Positions 1-9,992 of a stretch of 64,000 nt of DNA are shown in pieces. The DNA is taken from positions 868,001-932,000 of the forward strand of contig NC_067206.1 in assembly GCF_026262505.1 (NCBI RefSeq), written 5' to 3'. Numbering within the stretch: position 1 is the first letter of the stretch; each line of letters opens with the position of its first letter. The notes beneath the pieces are model-generated. The model ran no database searches and was not told the origin of the DNA. It saw only the letters and a program-made list of their open reading frames with translations. The DNA comes from Trichomonas vaginalis G3 (taxonomy: Eukaryota > Parabasalia > Trichomonadida > Trichomonadidae). The translations under genes and the position numbers were made by a program.

Positions 1-791
1 AAATACGGCAGAATCATGAAAACTGTTGATTTTGAGATGTTTTCCGCTTTTGTGATGATGTGTCTTATGATATCGATCATCATTTGGTTGACGGTGAGGT
101 TGGATTCCTTGAATCCAGGTAGAATTGACAATCCCAAAAAGAAAATTTCGGCGATATTATCTAGATCTTGTTCTGATTTTAAAATTTCTTGTATTTCGTT
201 TAATCCTTTTATTCTTTGCTTGAAAAGGCGTGAGTTAAGTGATTTTGCGATGTCTTGGCCGATATAATTTATAAAATCTTCTTTTGTAAGGGAAGAAGGT
301 GTAAATTCTGTATCAGATTCTGTGTCTTTGCGAGCTATTCGCTGTGGTAATGGTAAATCTAAAATAATCGGTACGATTTCTTCTTCTTTTTCGATTGGTT
401 GAGCAAAAGCGTCTGAAGGAAGATTATCGAGATTGTATGATTTGTTTTCTGGTAGTAGTCTGATTGGAGAGCCCGATGGGAACTTTGAAGGACTCTGTGG
501 TTGTTCTAAATCTGATTTTTTTGAAATGTATTTACTTGTGATGGCGTTGATGTTAGATTCAGTGCTGCTTTCTTGAGAATCGTAAACAGTAAACATTTGT
601 TCGGTTTCGTTTTCAGGTAAAGGAGATATCGAAGTTCTTGTTGGAATAATACGCGAAATTTGAGATCTTTTTGGAGAATAACGAATACTTTGGAAAGGTG
701 ATGATTGTTTACTGTCGTTATCGAAACTATTTTTAACTCTTGGCTTGATTGTTTTGAATTGAGTGTAATTATCGAAATTTTGTGAATTCAT
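1..791 (-). CDS. TOG/XMAP215-like microtubule-associated protein, C-terminus beyond window
   Basis: An open frame on the minus strand runs off the left edge. Its first ATG is at 791, but the frame stays open back to a stop near 1012, so the true start is uncertain. The N-terminal part is low-complexity, rich in Ser, Asn and Pro (several SP/SPK motifs), as in linkers. From about nt 270 to the edge it becomes helical and carries features of a TOG (HEAT-type) domain: a stretch reading SLNSRLFKQRIKGLNEI, then LPGFKESNLTVNQ, which closely resembles the 'KPGWKDTNFQV' signature of XMAP215/Dis1 TOG domains. Such domains bind tubulin dimers and promote microtubule growth. The identification rests on that motif alone. 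It could also be another HEAT protein. Confidence 0.55.
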   Translation of the reverse strand, partial: MNSQNFDNYTQFKTIKPRVKNSFDNDSKQSSPFQSIRYSPKRSQISRIIPTRTSISPLPENETEQMFTVYDSQESSTESNINAITSKYISKKSDLEQPQSPSKFPSGSPIRLLPENKSYNLDNLPSDAFAQPIEKEEEIVPIILDLPLPQRIARKDTESDTEFTPSSLTKEDFINYIGQDIAKSLNSRLFKQRIKGLNEIQEILKSEQDLDNIAEIFFLGLSILPGFKESNLTVNQMMIDIIRHIITKAENISKSTVFMILPY

Positions 792-1012
792 GTAATCATT
801 TCGAAAACTAAGTGGTGAAGTGTTTGATAAACCGACTTGAGAATCAGGATAATTTGTCGAAATATTCAAATTTGATTCGGCACTCAAAGGATTATCGCTA
901 AAATGTATAAAAGTCCCTTCAACATCCACAATTCTGGCTTCAGACTCATTTAATAGACCGCTGAAGTCAGAATGAAAGCTAGGGTTCCCTCGAAATTGCC
1001 GCGAAATTTTAT

Positions 1013-1554
1013 TTTAAAAACCGCCAAAATCTCAAATATGAGTTTTCCAAGGTACATCAATAAGCAAATGAAGAATATGCATCTCGTTATAGTATTTTAA
1101 AACCGAATTGTGCAGACTAATTGCTCACTTTACCATGAGATATTGATCACAAACACATTCAAGTAATAGGAGCTTCCTTATGGTTTATAAGAGAATATCT
1201 GATATTCCATATGTAAAAGAGATATTGTTAAATAGTATAACGGAGATATTAAGCTTGTAAATTGTAGAATCAGAACAATCTTAGCACAATGGATATGTCA
1301 ATTAGAATGAAATACAAACATATTAGATTAAATTTAGTTATTATTGATGTGGAATTTAGTATAAATGCATTCTAATAAGAAGAATTGGGAAATATTAAAT
1401 TATTTTTGTGTTATATTATAATTTATGAAGATTGCTTTTAAAAATCAAGTTATTTGAACTAGAATAATTGAAATCGTAGTGTTTAAAACTTTAAAGACAA
1501 AAATTTAAAAATCATATAAAAATGATAATGAAAAATATTGATTTTGAAAGAAAC
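1013..1554. other. intergenic, no gene seen
   Basis: AT-rich spacer between two leftward genes. I see no tRNA, no coding frame with a plausible product and no repeat. It holds whatever promoter drives the TOG-type gene on the minus strand and the 3' end of the DegT-type gene. Confidence 0.5.
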
Positions 1555-2241
1555 TCAAAGAGAAATTTCTTCAGAAGCAAGAATACTCTTAACTGATTCA
1601 AGGCAAACTGATGCAGCCATTTCGCAACTCTTGAAATTGAATCCAAGTTCATTGAAAACAAATTTCCAATCGTAATGTGTGTCTCCAAGAACGAATTGAC
1701 TGTATCTACCTGCGAAATCTTCGTCTTGTGTGCCAGCACGACCCCAATCTCTCATTCTAAGAACTGCGTTGTAAATTTCCTTTGATTTGAAGATAACTAC
1801 GCAGCAGCAGTTAGTAAGAGTGAAAATTTCAACATCAACAGCATCTAATGGGTCCATAAGATAATTTTCTTGGTGACGAATTAAAATTGGAGCGATTTTT
1901 TCGATATTAGTAGATTTCTTGCCTTCAACAATTTGAGCTTTTGGCTTTTCGGAGCCATTTTGTGTTGTAACCGCACCTAAAAATTTGATTACGCCTTCAA
2001 AATCATCAGTTTTAACGTAATCACCATGTGTAACGCCATATGCAGCAAGTGATAATAGAAGTGCTGATTTAGCAGAGTTAACCAAGCATCCGTTCTTCAT
2101 ATGGAAGTGTTCTGCGAGTAAATTCTCAACAGCGGTCGCTTTCTTTCCGGGGGCAAGCCAGCCGGCCTCGAGTGTTTCTCTGATTGACTTCTCGCAGAGC
2201 TCGCGGAGTTCAGCAGTTTCTGTGTAAACTTGATACTTCAT
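1555..2241 (-). CDS. short DegT/DnrJ/EryC1/StrS-family protein (RfbH-like)
   Basis: The 228-residue product begins MKYQVYTETAEL. The frame extends upstream to 2301, but the ATG at 2241 directly follows a TCACTT initiator and is preferred. The N-terminal third (LREL...GWLAPG, VENLLAEHF, LVNSAKSALLLSL) matches the start of PLP-dependent sugar aminotransferases/dehydrases. The C-terminal third (RMRDWGRAG...RYSQFVLGDTHYD...ELGFN) resembles the RDWGR...LGD..YDHK...GYN block of the RfbH/E1 subgroup, which removes the C3 hydroxyl from CDP-4-keto-6-deoxyglucose. Family members are usually around 400 residues. Here the middle of the large domain is compressed, the C-terminal domain is missing, and the cofactor Lys/His region reads IFTLTNCCC. 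It may be a degenerate or repurposed paralogue. I am fairly sure of the family and unsure of activity. Confidence 0.6.
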   Translation of the reverse strand: MKYQVYTETAELRELCEKSIRETLEAGWLAPGKKATAVENLLAEHFHMKNGCLVNSAKSALLLSLAAYGVTHGDYVKTDDFEGVIKFLGAVTTQNGSEKPKAQIVEGKKSTNIEKIAPILIRHQENYLMDPLDAVDVEIFTLTNCCCVVIFKSKEIYNAVLRMRDWGRAGTQDEDFAGRYSQFVLGDTHYDWKFVFNELGFNFKSCEMAASVCLESVKSILASEEISL

Positions 2242-2244
2242 TTG

Positions 2245-2250
2245 AAGTGA
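2245..2250 (-). promoter_or_regulatory. Inr-like TCACTT before the DegT-type gene
   Basis: On the minus strand TTTTTTTTCACTTCAAATG precedes the start at 2241. TCACTT fits the trichomonad initiator consensus TCA-Py-(T/A), which in T. vaginalis lies within about 20 bases of the ATG and includes the transcription start. It supports ATG 2241 over the longer frame. Confidence 0.5.
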
Positions 2251-2301
2251 AAAAAAATTGACAAAGGATAAATCCCCTGCAATTAGAAAAAATTTTGTCA
2301 A

Positions 2302-3272
2302 GTTATGGGTGTGATCATCATAATTTATATGAAATAAATAGTAAGCTATATGTGATTAATAAGATTTTTTAACTATCAGCAAAAATACGAATATAATATC
2401 AAATTCCGGAAAATTACTCTTCTTTGAGGCATGTCTTCTATAAATACATCATTGGTACCAATTTTAATGAGTACTCATAGATTGAAATAGCCTAACTATC
2501 AACAAATTTAAAACCATTCAATTTTTTAGATCTCTAGAAGCTGTCATTTGTATATTCAATTCACCATCTAGTAGAATTAAAGATTTATGAGTGATTTACG
2601 AGTTCTCTTTCCTGAAATAAATTTCCGAGAATGATGGTCGAGGCTGACAAACAGCCTTTAAATATATAAGTCTTATACTCTATGTGTGAAGACAGAAAAA
2701 CATAGTAATAATGGACGTCTAAAAGATTTTGTAATCCCTCGATCTTTAGATCAATCAGTAAGAGTATTTCAGTCAATATAATTTGCTCTAATTCAACAAA
2801 CAATGAAACTGTTCGTACCAGATTAGTTGGATAATCCCCTGGAAAATTTGATCAATTTGAAGATATCAAGATTCAAGAATTATTATTGAAACTGTTACTA
2901 AAAGGCCTAGTCCTTTCGAATGATTTAATTAAAATACAATGATTGTAATTATTCCGCTGACTTTGAAAAGTTCATTCATTTTGCCAGGAATAAGGTTTCT
3001 TGGAAGAATGGTCGAAATGTAATGTATACCAATAGAAGATTAGAAATGCTGCATTCTTTCAAATGCCTCTCAAAATATAATCATTTGGCCAACGAGTTTC
3101 TGAAAACGCCAAAAAAAGTTTCCTTTATAAAAATTCTCTCAATATGATGTATAGGGGTTTTAACATGTACAGGTAGTGTATCAAAAATAAGCGTTAAAAA
3201 GTTGATGTCTTTCAACCGAAGTTCAAAAAAAAAAATTATCTGTAGACTAACGGTTTTTCGATTATAAATTAT
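2302..3272. other. intergenic, about 1 kb, no gene seen
   Basis: Spacer between divergent genes. Only short chance frames are present, with no family resemblance. A GGGGTTTTAACATGTACAGG stretch near 3150 is slightly less AT-rich. I recognise no RNA gene or repeat. Confidence 0.45.
3249..3258 (+). promoter_or_regulatory. AACGGTTTTT promoter-like motif
   Basis: AACGGTTTTT followed by CGATTATAAATTAT and then the ATG at 3273. The same ACGGTTTTTT word stands just upstream of the Rab start at 44630 (minus strand) and a related AACGGTTTG lies upstream of the Myb gene at 13109. AAC-G-G resembles Myb-type binding sites. The role is inferred from position only. Confidence 0.35.
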
Positions 3273-3908
3273 ATGGAGAGCATTGCCCGCAATGATTCAC
3301 CACCCAAGTTTTGTATTATGGTGTACAATCCCGGGCGATGGATCTTGAAGGCAAATGTGCTCTCCACTGCAACAGTTAACGACATTTTGCAGTTAATTCC
3401 AGATCGAATTGTCAAGTTCGTTCACAACGGGATAGAACTAACTGATAGTTTCTCACTAAGCATGTATGGTGTGAAAGAAGGTGATGTGATTTTTGTTCTT
3501 CCCGAAACGAAAAATGGCGCATCTTACACAGAGAAGTGGGCAAGTCTTACAAAAGACAGAGATTTGTTCCACGACCGCGTTTGCTCTCTGATAGATCCGG
3601 AGACAGCTATGGAAGCTGCTCGGATCCGTGATTTGCAAATGCTAAGAATGGAGAGAAAACCTAAGGTATTCCGTAAGATATCATCTGTATATAAGAGTGA
3701 TGCTCCTACGAAGCAGAAATCGAAAGCGCCGGTAAATGCTGTTGAACCGCCAAAATTAAACAAACCGTCAGCGGCGCCTCTTCCCACATTCTGGGCAACA
3801 AGCTTACCAGTCTATACAAAACCTTCGGAAACCATTCCCTCTCCATCATTATTATCGCAGGAAAACAAAGAGGACGTTCGATGTCCTGAATTGCGAGACG
3901 AATTTTAA
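3273..3908 (+). CDS. ubiquitin-like domain protein
   Basis: The 211-residue product starts at the ATG at 3273, directly after a promoter-like AACGGTTTTT word. Residues about 12-77 look like a ubiquitin fold: a strand (KFCIMVYNPGRW), a helix segment (ATVNDILQLIP), a strand (IVKFVHNGIELTD) and the closing SMYGVKEGDVIFVLP, equivalent to ubiquitin's 'L..yni.e...l.lv.r'. No di-glycine end follows, so it is a built-in domain rather than a conjugated modifier. Residues about 80-135 are helical and charged. The rest is a Pro/Lys/Ser-rich tail (TFWATSLPVYTKPSETIP), probably disordered. I do not recognise an orthologue. Adaptors of the proteasome or of Cdc48 often have such a layout, but that is inference. 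Confidence 0.6.
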   Translation: MESIARNDSPPKFCIMVYNPGRWILKANVLSTATVNDILQLIPDRIVKFVHNGIELTDSFSLSMYGVKEGDVIFVLPETKNGASYTEKWASLTKDRDLFHDRVCSLIDPETAMEAARIRDLQMLRMERKPKVFRKISSVYKSDAPTKQKSKAPVNAVEPPKLNKPSAAPLPTFWATSLPVYTKPSETIPSPSLLSQENKEDVRCPELRDEF

Positions 3909-4725
3909 GCGTGTTTGTATTGTATTTTAAGATTCGATAGATATATTTCACTAATTAATATTACATCTGTTAGAAAAATAAAAAAAATTGTATGTTTCAT
4001 CCAAAATATCTCATTTTTTCAAAAATCTCTTTCAAAATAGCATCGATTGCCTGATAACTGTGTAGACTTCATTATACGATGCCAAAATATGCAGAAAACA
4101 CTGGCGATTTTTTCACTGGAATCAACAAAACGGTTCACCTCACTTTCGTAAGTTCACATTACGCCATTCAATTTGCCAGTGAATCGATTTTGGATTTCCT
4201 AGATTCTACATCATATGCGTGATACTTTTTAAAGATCTGCCGTTCTCAAAATTTGAATTCATTCGATTTCAGTGGTCTGACAACTCGCAAGTCTTTGATA
4301 TTGAATATTGTATATCCTATGTGTAAATAACCTAGATTTCTACTTATTTCAAAAATATCTTCGAGATTCAATTTGGAAACAATTTGATTCCCAATCCGAT
4401 GACATATTGTAAGTATATTTGTAATATCTACTATCAATGTAATATTTATTTTATCTCTAACTCAATAAAACATCACTTTTTATCGTGAAATGAAGCAGAT
4501 TTCATGTTTGATCAACTGATATATCGATTTGTATATAATTTCACCATCTTTATATGGATGTTTACAGTGAATAAATGGCATTATCATAGGGATTCATTGT
4601 CGATTACATTGAATACAATTGTCTCAGATACTGAAGTCTTGAACACGGAAGAAATATTTGCAATGGTGTTATAATATGCAAAAATACTTTTATATATATA
4701 AAAAAAACTATAAATCAAATAATAA
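3909..4725. other. convergent intergenic spacer
   Basis: Lies between two genes that end toward each other, so it should hold two polyadenylation regions; AATAAAA occurs at about 3976 near the end of the ubiquitin-like gene. No gene, tRNA or repeat is recognised. Confidence 0.4.
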
Positions 4726-7700
4726 TTAATCGGAGCCGGAAGAACCATCTTCTTCTGCTTCACCTTCTTCCTCCTCTTCACCATTAGCGTCATCATCATC
4801 TTCCTCTCCTTCATCTTCTTCGGCTGCATCATCATCTCCACCTTCATTTGGAGCTCCTTCTTCAGCAGCACCTCCATCTTCCTCTTCATCATCGCCAGAG
4901 TCAACGAAATCTCCATCTTCTTCCTCGTCATCCTCTTCTTCTTCGACGACGCCGTTTAATTTCACGAACAAATCATCGACAGTTGCTCCTTCAGGAAGAT
5001 TCTCACCAATGAGTTTCTTCCAGCAAACTTCCAACAACTGTTTCTGTACTCTTTCAACTTCTTTGACCAAATTCTCAGGAATTGCACGATTTCCGTTCTT
5101 TTCTTTCATATCTAAAATCAAAACAGATTTCCACAACGCGTCCAAACTTCTTTCTTCTATGTCTTTCTTCTTGGACTTCTCGTATGCTGGAACGAGTTCT
5201 TGTGTGTATCTAACAAAGATCTCTGTTCTATCGATACCATAAACGAATCTGTTTTCTTTGAAAACTCTTGACAATTTTCTATCAGCTTTGTTGTTTGGAT
5301 TGATAAGAGTGAAAACTTGTGTGAAGTTTCCTGATTTGCATGCGCAGTCAACGTATACTTGGAGAAGGTCTCTTCTTGTCTGTTCCAAGTCATCAGGAGA
5401 TCCCATTAAGAAAGGAACTTTGAAATCGAAGTGGAAGAAGTTGTTTATGTTCATTGATCTCGTTCTTGCGCATTTAGAAACAACTTTGTATGCTTCATTT
5501 GGTTCAATACGCTTTGCAAATTCAACATATGGTTGTGGGAGAACAATTCTTGATTTGCAATATGTATCTATAGCTTTCTTGAACAAATTTGCATCGTTTT
5601 TGAGTTTTCCTGCAGCTGTGTATAACAAAACATTGAATTCGCTGCAGTTATTGAGTCTATCCATGAGATTTAATGCAGCATTAACTGATAATGTAGCTGC
5701 TGGATCTTTGTTGAGGCCATTTTCATCGAGTAATCTCATTGTCCAATATAATCTTCTTGCTTCTTTACGTGGTTTGTCGTCAAATGGACCTAAACTCTTG
5801 ATAATGTTGAGTGCTTCTTGGCTCTTATTGTCATTGAAGTATAATATGATAGCTCTAATTAATTTCTGATATGGAGTAACGTCAGATCCATTTGCATCCA
5901 ATGTTTTCAGGGCATCTTCAAGCATCTTCTTGTTGGAATTCTTATCTTCAACAGGAACAGATACAGAAGTAATGCGCTGATTTGCTTCTTGTTGTCTTTT
6001 TGTGATATATTGTTTGATAATAATTTTGGCTAAAGCAACTCTGGCCGCTGGATTTGACTCCTGGCCTTCTCTGAGCATTTCTTCTAACAGCATTGGTGTC
6101 GTTAATTCCTTAGGAAGTTGAGCTGTTTTTGCAATCATGTTTTCTTTCCTTTTTACGATCCTGTAAACTGACCAGCCATCTATTTCATGCAAGCACTGTG
6201 TCCTCTTGACCCTGTCATCTGCTTTTTCGCTTCTATAATGCATCCATAACAACAAATAAGGAGTAAATAGTTGATTTGGAGTAGCAGTTCCCTTTTCTTC
6301 GAGTTTTCTAAGATGGTTATAGTACTGCTGCATGAATGGAGAGCATCTAAGAGTAAGATTAGATTCATGAGTTGAAGAAGTTAATGCGCAATCAGAGAAA
6401 TAGCATCCAAATGCCTTTGTTTCTGGTGCTAAATCTGGTGATGGCTCATTAATCAACGATTCTATTAAGATTTCAAGGAATTTACCTCCTTCTAAGTAGC
6501 AGCAGTCGGAAAGTTTGTTGTGGATTGTTGCTAAGAGCTTAGATCTGTTTGGATAGTTCTTTGAGCCATAAGCAATTGCTAATGCGCAAGCAAATCTGAT
6601 ATTTTTATCTGCATTTAGTTCTGTGAGCATTAAAAAGATCTTGTTCAATTGGGTAACACAATCTTCATTCATTTCATATATAAATCTCTGGAAAAGACTT
6701 GTTAAAATTGCAATATCTTTTGGATTAGATTTAATAAGACTTGGAAGCATTCTTAAGAAGTTGATAAGGTGATCTTTGACCATATTGTAATCGAATTGAA
6801 GGAATAATTTGACTACATTCTTCAATGACAAAAATTGAAGTGGGCATTTTGCAGAAAAATACTTTGCAGCAAGCTCTGATGTACGTTCTGAGTCATGGTT
6901 ATCGATTGTGCGCATGATATCGATCTGTTCTTTCTTCTCTTCTAAAAGATCTTTGTTAATAACACGAGATGCATGAGGAATGGCTAATGGTTCATTCAAA
7001 TGGCGCTCACAAGCCTGGTATAATTTTTCTAGTTCTGAATATGGTCTGTTTTCGCGGATGGCTCCTTCAAGAGTTGCAAATGCGATTCTTAAAATTGCAT
7101 TTGGACGATGGATGTAAGGACGCATTACATCTGTTAAGAAAGTTGAAACCATCTGTGGATAGTGAACTGAAGCAAGCTCAGCAATGAACAATCTCGCGTT
7201 TGGAGTCAATGAATCAAAAACGTATTTCGATGAAAGATCGATAATTTGCTTTGAAAGTTCAGCTGGAACTGCTTCTCTGAACTTCAATTCTGCAATTTTG
7301 TTGATTGCTTTGGTTGTAATGATATGTACAGATTGATCAAACAATAAAGTGTTGTTTGCAATTAATTCTGCACCAATTTGGAACAAAAATTCAACAAATG
7401 TCATGCCTCCTAATCTGGCATATTGCTTGCCTTGGATTTCAGGTAATTGTCCTTGAGGAATATGAGGAATTAAACCATATTTTCTTGGTGTATTTGTATC
7501 AGGACTTAAAATTTCGTGGTCAAGAGAAATAGCAAGAATCGAATATGGATTTTGTTTGTTTCCAACTTCAAGGGCTGTCAAGAAATGTCTGAAACAATCA
7601 GCCTTTAAAGTGTAATTTATGAATTCTGGTTCGATTTGGATTGATTTTATCGGTGGTATTTCTGGTTTTGGAAGAACAAAATTCAACTCTGGACGAATCT

Positions 7701-8088
7701 TTTGAACTTTACCTTGAGCAGCGCGATACAAGTCTGCATTTTGTGTCATTTGGGCACAAATTGCTAAGTCTGCCCATAAGTTAGTACGTGATTGATCTAT
7801 TTTGAGAGTTTCGAGCAAAAATGGAATTGCTTCTTGGTATTTTTCTCGTTTGATTAAACTTCTTGCAATTTCTCTTTGGCATTGGAAAATAAGCATCTTT
7901 TCGTAGTCTGTTCTTGTTTTTTGCTGAACTTCTTTCACAATTTGCTGTAATGCAATTTCTGTTTCTTCTGAAGGGCTTTTCTCGATCGCATGATTGAATC
8001 TCTTGGATATCTCAAGAAAACTTTCGTTTTGGCTGGACATCCTAAGTTCGGACTCTTCCCCATCTTGGTTGAAGGCTCGAACGTTCAT
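4726..8088 (-). CDS. large TPR protein with acidic tail, possibly Hir3/Cabin1-like
   Basis: 1120 residues from the ATG at 8088. Residues about 55-135 form TPR-like pairs (ARSLIKREKYQEAIPFLLETLKID, NLWADLAICAQMTQNADLYRAA). Most of the remainder is helical solenoid without clear motifs. The last about 75 residues are almost pure Asp/Glu with Gly and Ser, ending GSSGSD. An N-terminal TPR block of the type 'k.yq.Ai.f..etLkiD...LW..La.cA', a long helical body and an acidic tail is the layout of HIR-complex subunit Hir3/Cabin1, which helps deposit histone H3-H4; acidic tails bind histones. The match is architectural, so a different TPR scaffold is possible. The GC-repeat DNA of the acidic tail also yields Lys/Met-rich frames on other phases, which are not genes. 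Confidence 0.4.
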   Translation of the reverse strand: MNVRAFNQDGEESELRMSSQNESFLEISKRFNHAIEKSPSEETEIALQQIVKEVQQKTRTDYEKMLIFQCQREIARSLIKREKYQEAIPFLLETLKIDQSRTNLWADLAICAQMTQNADLYRAAQGKVQKIRPELNFVLPKPEIPPIKSIQIEPEFINYTLKADCFRHFLTALEVGNKQNPYSILAISLDHEILSPDTNTPRKYGLIPHIPQGQLPEIQGKQYARLGGMTFVEFLFQIGAELIANNTLLFDQSVHIITTKAINKIAELKFREAVPAELSKQIIDLSSKYVFDSLTPNARLFIAELASVHYPQMVSTFLTDVMRPYIHRPNAILRIAFATLEGAIRENRPYSELEKLYQACERHLNEPLAIPHASRVINKDLLEEKKEQIDIMRTIDNHDSERTSELAAKYFSAKCPLQFLSLKNVVKLFLQFDYNMVKDHLINFLRMLPSLIKSNPKDIAILTSLFQRFIYEMNEDCVTQLNKIFLMLTELNADKNIRFACALAIAYGSKNYPNRSKLLATIHNKLSDCCYLEGGKFLEILIESLINEPSPDLAPETKAFGCYFSDCALTSSTHESNLTLRCSPFMQQYYNHLRKLEEKGTATPNQLFTPYLLLWMHYRSEKADDRVKRTQCLHEIDGWSVYRIVKRKENMIAKTAQLPKELTTPMLLEEMLREGQESNPAARVALAKIIIKQYITKRQQEANQRITSVSVPVEDKNSNKKMLEDALKTLDANGSDVTPYQKLIRAIILYFNDNKSQEALNIIKSLGPFDDKPRKEARRLYWTMRLLDENGLNKDPAATLSVNAALNLMDRLNNCSEFNVLLYTAAGKLKNDANLFKKAIDTYCKSRIVLPQPYVEFAKRIEPNEAYKVVSKCARTRSMNINNFFHFDFKVPFLMGSPDDLEQTRRDLLQVYVDCACKSGNFTQVFTLINPNNKADRKLSRVFKENRFVYGIDRTEIFVRYTQELVPAYEKSKKKDIEERSLDALWKSVLILDMKEKNGNRAIPENLVKEVERVQKQLLEVCWKKLIGENLPEGATVDDLFVKLNGVVEEEEDDEEEDGDFVDSGDDEEEDGGAAEEGAPNEGGDDDAAEEDEGEEDDDDANGEEEEEGEAEEDGSSGSD

Positions 8089-8505
8089 TGCAGACGTTTA
8101 TAATTTTCAATTTGACTGAATTTTTTGTAAATTGTCAAAAATCATGATTTTACTATATTTAGTACTAAACAACAAACAAAATATACAAACATACTTCAAT
8201 TAAACAATATCCCTGATAAATTGTGGGATATTTCTAATAATATTGTATAAAGGATATAATTTTCAACTCTCTTTTGTTCTAGAATAGAATCTTGTTATTT
8301 TGCGATTGAGTTGTTCAACACCCTGCATGTATTGTTCTGTCTCTATTTTAAAATGTGTTTCGTTTGTAAGACTTTTTCACTTCCAATACCTTAATAATGT
8401 CACTTTTATTATCCATGAAGAAAACGATGAAAGAAAAAATATGTTTAGGTTTGATTCATATGCAGAAAAAACGAAAAAGATTTTTCTTTGGTTCATAAAT
8501 TTCAA
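8089..8505. other. divergent promoter region
   Basis: Spacer between the leftward TPR gene and the rightward nuclease. On the minus strand AAAAGTGACA reads at 8397-8406, a copy of the word found just before several other starts, but it is about 310 bases from the TPR-gene ATG. No other feature seen. Confidence 0.35.
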
Positions 8506-9477
8506 ATGATTCTCCAATTCCTTTTTATCATGTCAACCTCATGGTCTGGTGAACCGCATCAACTAATTGCCAGGGTTGCACAGACTATGTTGACTAAGAA
8601 ACAAAGAAAATGGATCGATGAAATGCTGTTTTTGTGGCCAAGTGAAGCACAAGACTTAATCACAGTCTCAAACTGGGAAGATACCATAAGAAGTGACATT
8701 GATGATATTCTTATGCAATGGCACTTTGAAAATAAACCATATATTGAACCAGAATATACCCCTAAAAAAGTAACTCGAACATTTAATATTACCAATGCCA
8801 TTGATGATGCTATGAAATCAATACTTGACCCCACAACGACATCATTTTGGACTTTTGGTTTTTATTTTCGCGCTCTTATACATTTTGTTGGAGATTCGCA
8901 CTGTCCGGTACATTCAATCGCATACTATTCCGATAAATATCCTAAAGGTGACGCTGGAGGAAATTTCATCAAATTAAATTGCTCGATTTCATACTTTTGC
9001 TCAACATTGCACAAATTATGGGATTCTGCCTGTCTTAACTTTCAGCATAATAAATACGTTGCACCAACTCTTGAAGATTTCGAAAAAAACATTACTCGAA
9101 TGATGAATGCTTATCCTCTTAAAATACTCGAAGAACACCCATCTCTATCACCTCATGATTGGATTGACGAATCATATAAGACGGCAATTGATTACGCTTA
9201 CACTCCTTTAGTAGATTGGAAAAATATTAACGATACTTACTTAGCTAATGGTGCTGAAGCAGCAGAGTATCGAATTACGCTTGCTGGATACAGGCTTGGA
9301 ATGGTTTTCAAGCAATTTTTCAAAGAGAGAGGTTATCCTAAATTACCAACAGAAGCAAGCTATTCTACAGAGATCCTTGCATGGATTCTTGATGCTGTTG
9401 TTATTACTATTACAATTATTTACTCAATTCTTATACTGAAAGAAAAAGGCTTCGGAAAACCTGCAGTATTTGATTAG
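8506..9477 (+). CDS. S1/P1-type zinc nuclease with C-terminal membrane anchor
   Basis: 323 residues from the ATG at 8506. Residues 1-12 form a short signal peptide (MILQFLFIMSTS), and cleavage would expose W13, which with H18 (WSGEPH) matches the N-terminal Trp and His zinc ligands of P1 nuclease. Other family ligands are visible: NWED, WHFEN, LIHFVGDSHCPVH, GDAGGN and LHKLWD. These enzymes cut single-stranded DNA and RNA to 5'-mononucleotides, in secreted or lysosomal compartments. Unusually, a hydrophobic helix near residues 293-313 (AWILDAVVITITIIYSILIL) would anchor it as a type I membrane protein with a short cytosolic tail. Surface nucleases fit a parasite that salvages purines and pyrimidines from its host. 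All metal ligands seem present, so it is probably active. Confidence 0.88.
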   Translation: MILQFLFIMSTSWSGEPHQLIARVAQTMLTKKQRKWIDEMLFLWPSEAQDLITVSNWEDTIRSDIDDILMQWHFENKPYIEPEYTPKKVTRTFNITNAIDDAMKSILDPTTTSFWTFGFYFRALIHFVGDSHCPVHSIAYYSDKYPKGDAGGNFIKLNCSISYFCSTLHKLWDSACLNFQHNKYVAPTLEDFEKNITRMMNAYPLKILEEHPSLSPHDWIDESYKTAIDYAYTPLVDWKNINDTYLANGAEAAEYRITLAGYRLGMVFKQFFKERGYPKLPTEASYSTEILAWILDAVVITITIIYSILILKEKGFGKPAVFD

Positions 9478-9992
9478 GAAGTATAATCTATCCCCAAAGA
9501 GCATTTTGCTCTATTATATTATTGAATAAATTAGTCTCTTTTCATATATGCCCCAGTTTTTCGTAATTTATTTTAAATATCCTGTTTTTTGAAACGATTA
9601 ATAACAAAAATGTTGTATAATCACGAAGTCATTTCTAGAAAATGATGTTCTGAATCTGAAATATTCCAAATTTTTTTTGAAAATTCAAAAATGAATTCCA
9701 TTTTCCAAATGTTTTTATTGATATTTATAAAAATGAAAAAAATTTGGAATTTTTCAAAGTAGCAATTTTATTATACTTTAGATAATATTTATTTTTTCAT
9801 ATTAACAAATCAATTTTATCTATTTTCAAAAAATTATTATGATAAATATGGAATTTTTAGTTCATTCAAAAGAACAAACAAACAATCTGAAGAAAATTAG
9901 AAAAGTTCTGATGATAATTCTAGATAATTCTAAACATCAATAAAAAATTTCATTTAAAAACCGATAGCAATTGTTAAGGATAGGATAGATGT
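9478..9992. other. convergent intergenic spacer
   Basis: Very AT-rich, between convergent genes; contains AATAAA-like sequences near the nuclease end. No gene, tRNA or repeat recognised. Confidence 0.4.

Noticed and set aside
16-267. 83-codon + strand frame at the left edge
   Set aside because: It lies opposite a longer minus-strand frame with a TOG-like signature and has no family features of its own.
2585-2803. 72-codon minus-strand frame in the spacer
   Set aside because: No family resemblance and no promoter word; likely chance.
3456-3787. Minus-strand frames across the ubiquitin-like gene
   Set aside because: Shadows of the + strand gene; no plausible product or start context.
4584-4931. 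Lys/Met-rich minus-strand frame
   Set aside because: It is a phase-shifted reading of the GAA/GAT repeats that code the acidic tail of the TPR protein.
8300-8509. 69-codon frame before the nuclease
   Set aside because: AT-rich, unlike any family, and overlaps the nuclease promoter region.
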